Below are positions 16,095 through 19,700 of a stretch of 19,700 nt of DNA, one piece after another. Both the position numbers and the translations under genes were made by a program. The stretch spans positions 82,008-101,707 of the forward strand of contig DHDW01000042.1 in NCBI GenBank assembly GCA_002399565.1, read 5' to 3'. Within the stretch, counting starts at the first letter, position 1. Every line of letters starts with the position of its first letter. The notes beneath the pieces are model-generated. The model did not search any database, had not been told where the DNA came from, and was given only the letters and a program-made list of their open reading frames with translations. The DNA comes from Bacteroidales bacterium UBA4866 (GTDB taxonomy: Bacteria; Bacteroidota; Bacteroidia; Bacteroidales; P3).

Positions 16095-16126
16095 TTTGTT
16101 TCGTATAAATATTAGTTGTAATTTTA
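16095..16126 (+). promoter_or_regulatory. weak promoter candidate for the DUF6913-dapA-fba operon
   Basis: TTTG at 16095-16098 is followed after 20 bp by TAATTTTA at 16119-16126, which fits TAnnTTTG except for the last base. It lies about 33 bp before the ATG at 16160 in the divergent spacer. It is the best candidate there but weak. Confidence 0.3.
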
Positions 16127-16159
16127 CAAATTATTTCAAGCAAGTAACAACAAGCCTCC

Positions 16160-16696
16160 ATGATAGACAGAATAAGAAACACTATCCAATCTTTAGTATT
16201 TAAGATTAAACTAAAACAACATCATAGAGAAATAGAAATGTCTTCTATGAACGCTGCCAGAACTGTTGGAATAGTATGCTTGGTTGACAAAGAAACTAAT
16301 TGGAATGAGATTAAAAAGGTTACAAAAGAGTTTCAAGAAAAAGGAGCCAAAGTTGAAGTGATGGGAGTCTTTTATGGGAATGTAAAGCCCTTGTGGTATA
16401 TTGAGACCCTGAACGTAACCCTTTGTACCGATAAGGAGTTAGGACTTTCTCAAATACCAACTGGCATGCACATAAGTGAATTTCTTTCAAAGGAGTTTGA
16501 TGTATTGATTAATTTCTCAATAACTGACGATTTTGCCCCTTTCTATCTTGCTGCTCTTTCAAAAGCCAAATTTAAGATAGCAATTGATAACGAAAAGCAT
16601 CGGAATCATTTTGACATGTTACTTAAGCTTGAAGATGTAAACATGGAAGAATACCAAAAACAATTAATCCATTATCTTTCAAAAATAAAAATATAA
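16160..16696 (+). CDS. DUF6913 domain-containing protein
   Basis: This 178-residue soluble protein resembles the Bacteroidota family DUF6913. It has a basic N-terminal helix (RNTIQSLVFKIKLKQHHRE), then alternating strands and helices: TVGIVCLVD, AKVEVMGVFYG, FDVLINFSITDDFAPFYLAAL and AKFKIAIDNEKHRNHFDMLL. The fold looks alpha/beta. No catalytic motif is evident and no experimental role is known to me. It lies 15 bp ahead of dapA on the same strand. This neighbourhood seems conserved in the phylum from memory of the family, which suggests a housekeeping role, but that is inference. Confidence 0.75.
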   Translation: MIDRIRNTIQSLVFKIKLKQHHREIEMSSMNAARTVGIVCLVDKETNWNEIKKVTKEFQEKGAKVEVMGVFYGNVKPLWYIETLNVTLCTDKELGLSQIPTGMHISEFLSKEFDVLINFSITDDFAPFYLAALSKAKFKIAIDNEKHRNHFDMLLKLEDVNMEEYQKQLIHYLSKIKI

Positions 16697-16711
16697 ATAA
16701 TCTAACTTGTT

Positions 16712-17602
16712 ATGGATAAAAATTTCAAAGGCACAGGAACAGGTGTTGCTATTGTTACACCATTTCACAGACAAAGAAATATTAATTTTACATCTTTAGG
16801 AAACATTGTAGAACATGTTATTAATGGAGGAGTTGATTATATTGTTTGTCTTGGAACAACCTCAGAAGTCCCAACCCTTACTTCTCAAGAACAGATGGCA
16901 GTTTTAGATTGTATGATTGACCTTGTTGACAAAAGAGTTCCAATAGTTTTGGGAATGGGAGGAAACAACACAAGTGAGCTTGTTGACAGAATTGCAAAAA
17001 CAGACCTTTCTGAAGTTAGTGCTATACTTTCTGTTACACCATACTACAACAAACCATCACAAAAAGGAATCTACGAACATTTCAAAGCAGTTGCAGAAGC
17101 ATCATCAGTTCCTATAATTCTATACAATGTTCCTGGAAGAACAAGCTCCAATATATCAGCAGACACATGTCTTCAATTAGCTAATGATTTCCCTAATATA
17201 ATTGGAATCAAAGAAGCCTCAGGTAATTTTTCACAGTGTATGGAGATTATTGCAAAGAAGCCCAAGAACTTCCAAGTAATATCTGGAGAAGATGCTCTAA
17301 CTATGCCTCTTATGAGTGTAGGAATGACAGGAATTATATCAGTAACCGCCAATGCTTTTCCAAAAGAAGTTAGTACAATGATTAACTTATGCCTTAAGGG
17401 AGATTACAAAAAAGCAAAGGATATACACTATAAACTTCTTTCATTTACAAATGCTATTTTTGAAGAAGGAAATCCTGCTGGAATAAAAGCAGCTCTTGAA
17501 ATTTTGCAACTCACTCAAAGCTATCTTCGTCTTCCTTTGGTTAAAGTTAGCAAACCTTTATCTAATAAAATCGAGAATCTTATTAACGAAATATCAAAAT
17601 AA
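16712..17602 (+). CDS. dapA: 4-hydroxy-tetrahydrodipicolinate synthase
   Basis: DapA condenses pyruvate with aspartate semialdehyde, the first committed step of lysine and meso-diaminopimelate synthesis. The protein has 296 residues, the usual length of this TIM barrel. The Schiff-base lysine is Lys167 in IGIKEASGN and the catalytic tyrosine is Tyr138 in ILYNVPGRTS; the pyruvate-binding loop reads LGTTSEVPTLT, with Ser where many homologues have Gly (GTTGE). The C-terminal GNPAGIKAAL is also typical. It is 15 bp after the DUF6913 gene and 33 bp before fba. Codons are strongly biased to A/T, suggesting good expression. Confidence 0.96.
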   Translation: MDKNFKGTGTGVAIVTPFHRQRNINFTSLGNIVEHVINGGVDYIVCLGTTSEVPTLTSQEQMAVLDCMIDLVDKRVPIVLGMGGNNTSELVDRIAKTDLSEVSAILSVTPYYNKPSQKGIYEHFKAVAEASSVPIILYNVPGRTSSNISADTCLQLANDFPNIIGIKEASGNFSQCMEIIAKKPKNFQVISGEDALTMPLMSVGMTGIISVTANAFPKEVSTMINLCLKGDYKKAKDIHYKLLSFTNAIFEEGNPAGIKAALEILQLTQSYLRLPLVKVSKPLSNKIENLINEISK

Positions 17603-17635
17603 CTATCTATATTTATTAACCAAAAATAATTTGAT

Positions 17636-18628
17636 ATGGTAAATTACAAAGAATTAGGCTTAGTGAACTCAAGAGATATGTTCACAAAAGCCGTTAAAGG
17701 AGGATATGCAATTCCTGCATTCAACTTTAACAACATGGAACAAATGCAAGCTATTATTCAAGCTTGCGTTGAAACAAAATCACCAGTAATCCTTCAAATT
17801 AGTTCAGGTGCAAGAAAATATGCAAACCAAACTATACTTCGCTACATGGCACAAGGAGCAGTAGAATACGCTAAGGAACTTGGATGTAATATTCCGATTG
17901 TCCTTCACCTTGACCACGGCGATACATTTGAATTATGTAAATCATGCATAGAGTATGGATTTTCTTCAGTAATGATAGATGGCTCACATCTTCCTTACGA
18001 AGAAAATGTTGCTCTAACAAAACAAGTCGTTGAGTATGCTCATCAATATGATGTAACAGTTGAAGGTGAGCTTGGAGTTTTAGCTGGAGTTGAAGATGAT
18101 GTTTCTTCAGAAAAGAGCCATTACACACAACCTGACGAAGTTGAAGATTTCGTTAAGAAAACAGGTGTTGACTCACTTGCAATTTCAATTGGCACATCCC
18201 ACGGAGCAAATAAATTTAAACCAGAGCAATGTACTCGTGATTCAAATGGTGTTTTAATTCCACCTCCACTACGTTTTGATATATTGGAAGAAATTGAAAA
18301 ACGTATTCCTGGCTTTCCAATTGTACTTCATGGTTCTTCTAGTGTCCCTCAAAATGAGGTTGCAACAATCAACCAATATGGAGGAGCTATTAAAGATGCT
18401 GTTGGAATACCAGAAGAACAATTACGCAAAGCTGCAAAGAGTGCTGTATGTAAAGTAAACATTGATTCTGATGGGCGTTTGGCTATGACTGCAGCAATTA
18501 GAGAAGTTTTGGCAACTAAACCAGCTGAATTTGACCCAAGAAAATATCTTGGACCAGCAAGAGACAGTCTAAAAAATCTATATATGCACAAAGTTAAGAA
18601 CGTTCTTGGTTCTGACAATAAAGCATAA
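17636..18628 (+). CDS. fba: class II fructose-1,6-bisphosphate aldolase
   Basis: A 330-residue zinc aldolase that cleaves fructose-1,6-bisphosphate in glycolysis and runs in reverse in gluconeogenesis. The zinc and catalytic motif HLDHGD (His91, Asp93, His94) is intact; GYAIPAFNFNNMEQ near the N-terminus, SVMIDGSHLPYEENV, VEGELGVLAGVEDD and VLHGSSSVP are class II signatures. The C-terminal region after VLHGSS (about residues 226-300) contains KVNIDSDGRLAMTAAIRE, as in fructose rather than tagatose enzymes, though substrate preference cannot be proved here. It probably shares a transcript with dapA. A terminator follows 40 bp downstream. Confidence 0.94.
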   Translation: MVNYKELGLVNSRDMFTKAVKGGYAIPAFNFNNMEQMQAIIQACVETKSPVILQISSGARKYANQTILRYMAQGAVEYAKELGCNIPIVLHLDHGDTFELCKSCIEYGFSSVMIDGSHLPYEENVALTKQVVEYAHQYDVTVEGELGVLAGVEDDVSSEKSHYTQPDEVEDFVKKTGVDSLAISIGTSHGANKFKPEQCTRDSNGVLIPPPLRFDILEEIEKRIPGFPIVLHGSSSVPQNEVATINQYGGAIKDAVGIPEEQLRKAAKSAVCKVNIDSDGRLAMTAAIREVLATKPAEFDPRKYLGPARDSLKNLYMHKVKNVLGSDNKA

Positions 18629-18667
18629 AGTATAAAAAAATTAAGCTATAACATTAGCTTAAAAACG

Positions 18668-18714
18668 AGAGGCCGCAAGAATTATTATTTATTCTTTGCA
18701 GCCTCTTTTTATTT
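18668..18714 (+). terminator. intrinsic terminator after fba
   Basis: AGAGGC (18668-18673) pairs with GCCTCT (18701-18706), extended by GCAAGAA with TTCTTTGC across one mismatch and one bulge, around an AT-rich loop. TTTTTATTTAT follows. It closes the DUF6913-dapA-fba unit and array C begins just after it. Confidence 0.8.
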
Positions 18715-18722
18715 ATAGGAAA

Positions 18723-18827
18723 AAGTCCGATATAATTAAAAATAAGTGCCGACTTTTTAAAAATATGTCCCTTAAATTTTTATATATGTCCCGTCTTTTT
18801 TCAATTATATCCCGTCTTTTTTTAAAC
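18723..18827. repeat. array C: five 21-bp units with core TATGTCCCGTC
   Basis: Degenerate units start at 18723 (AAAGTCCG), 18744 (TAAGTGCCGAC), 18765 (TATGTCCC), 18786 (TATGTCCCGTC) and 18807 (TATATCCCGTC), each exactly 21 bp apart and each followed by a T- or A-rich stretch. GATATAATT (18730-18738) pairs with AATTATATC (18804-18812) and AAAAAG (18721-18726) with CTTTTT (18817-18822), so the ends of the array can close a large hairpin. The last unit runs over the phoU stop codon. Confidence 0.88.
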
Positions 18828-19493
18828 AGACTTATTATGTTTCAGAATTTTTGCATCAAGATAAAATACAATCTCTTCAGCAATATTATTACATCTATCT
18901 CCCATTCTTTCAAGCTTGCGAATAACAGCATTCAAATATAAATATTCTTCAATTTTTTCAGGATGCTTCTTCATCTCTTCAGTTATTATTGGATTTGATC
19001 TATGATTTATTTCATCAACCAAATTATCTAAACCGAATATTTTTTCTGCCTTTGAAGAATTTTCCTCATGCAAGGATTCTTTTGCAAGATTAAACATCTC
19101 AGATACTCCATTAAACATTTCTTCAATTCTAAGTTTTTCTGCAAACTCTATAGGAAGTTTTTCGCTCATATTTCTTAAAACAAACTCAGCAATTCCTTCA
19201 GCAAAATCACCAATTCTTTCAAGATTATTATTAATTTTGATGTATGCCAAGGCCAATCGTAAATCTATTGCAACAGGATTATTTCTGGCAATGAAATTCT
19301 CACATTCAGAGTCTATCTTAAGTTCCAAAGCATTAACCATTTTTTCTCTTGAAAGAATTTCTCTTGCTATTGATTTGTCGTATTCCATAAACGCTATTTG
19401 AGCTTTGGTTAATTGTTTATCAACCAATAACCACATTTCTTGCAATGAGTTTTTAAGCTTAAATAATTCGGTATCTATATGTAATGTAGCCAT
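18822..19493 (-). CDS. phoU: phosphate signalling protein PhoU
   Basis: A 223-residue all-helical protein with the two PhoU repeats. The metal-binding E-x-x-x-D motifs are LERIGDFAEGIAE in the first half and LERMGDRCNNIAEE in the second. PhoU connects the PstSCAB phosphate transporter to the PhoR kinase and damps uptake when phosphate is plentiful; it acts on the cytosolic face of the membrane. The gene follows pstB on the same strand after 64 bp, the normal pst operon order. Its stop codon lies inside the last unit of repeat array C, and the C-terminus (KILKHNKSV) is short and unremarkable. Confidence 0.94.
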   Translation of the reverse strand: MATLHIDTELFKLKNSLQEMWLLVDKQLTKAQIAFMEYDKSIAREILSREKMVNALELKIDSECENFIARNNPVAIDLRLALAYIKINNNLERIGDFAEGIAEFVLRNMSEKLPIEFAEKLRIEEMFNGVSEMFNLAKESLHEENSSKAEKIFGLDNLVDEINHRSNPIITEEMKKHPEKIEEYLYLNAVIRKLERMGDRCNNIAEEIVFYLDAKILKHNKSV

Positions 19494-19557
19494 ATTTTTT
19501 TCTAATTAAATTATTAATTTATATTGTTGTTTATCCTTTTAATATAAGTAATATGTA

Positions 19558-19700
19558 TCACCCAAAACGACCAGTAATATAGTTTTGAGTTGACTCTTTT
19601 GAAGGATTAGTAAATATTTTTTCTGTAAAATCATATTCAACAAGCTCTCCCAAATAGAAAAAAGCTGTTTTATCACTAACTCTTGCAGCTTGTTGCATGT
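19558..19700 (-). CDS. pstB: phosphate ABC transporter ATP-binding protein PstB, C-terminal fragment
   Basis: The last 47 codons are present, ending at a TGA (19558-19560); the rest lies beyond the window. The sequence [20 protein letters not shown] followed by EYD, IFTNP and finally YITGRFG is the highly conserved C-terminus of PstB, downstream of the switch histidine. PstB is the ATPase that drives high-affinity phosphate import through PstC and PstA. Its position before phoU confirms a pst operon on the minus strand. Confidence 0.93.
   Translation of the reverse strand, partial: MQQAARVSDKTAFFYLGELVEYDFTEKIFTNPSKESTQNYITGRFG

Overview
The window comes from a low-GC member of the phylum Bacteroidota, probably Bacteroidales; genus cannot be told from the sequence. 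The clues are promoters of the Bacteroidota type (TAnnTTTG at -7, sometimes TTG about 19 bp upstream), no reliance on Shine-Dalgarno sites, a PorT-family outer-membrane barrel, a Rho factor with a long low-complexity N-terminal insertion, a one-chain fusion of the two Nfn-type flavoprotein subunits, and a DUF6913-dapA gene pair. Most of the window is ordinary core-chromosome content. I see no phage, insertion sequence, tRNA, rRNA or CRISPR.

Layout. 1-815: end of an OmpA-family gene, translationally coupled to an O-methyltransferase. 838-2491 (minus): two exported, probably outer-membrane barrel proteins. 2606-3307: a rhomboid protease. 3326-3498: repeat array A. 3562-6352 (minus): a small four-helix membrane protein followed by the fused NADH/ferredoxin/NADPH flavoprotein. 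6555-9908: rho and glycyl-tRNA synthetase, closed by a clear intrinsic terminator. 10026-12997: two tandem TrkH-type cation channel subunits, each with its own promoter box. 13003-13295: repeat array B. 13392-16047 (minus): an orphan sensor histidine kinase followed by hemW. 16160-18628: DUF6913, dapA and class II fructose-bisphosphate aldolase, closed by a terminator. 18723-18827: repeat array C. 18822-19700 (minus): phoU and the 3' end of pstB, the distal part of a phosphate-uptake operon.

The most unusual content is not a gene. All three long spacers between convergent gene pairs (rhomboid/Nfn, trkH2/hemW, fba/phoU) hold a tandem array of degenerate units, and the unit length is the same in each: 22 bp in A, 21 bp in B and C. 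The sequence word differs at every locus (TATAATGCCATTA, AAACGGCG, TATGTCCCGTC). Some copies are inverted so that the arrays can fold. The shared two-helical-turn period with unrelated words suggests a common process or structural role rather than a dispersed repeat family. I cannot match it to any named element.

A second point of interest is in the TrkH pair. The downstream copy has serine in place of the conserved first selectivity-filter glycine, the same kind of change that marks sodium-selective plant HKT transporters.
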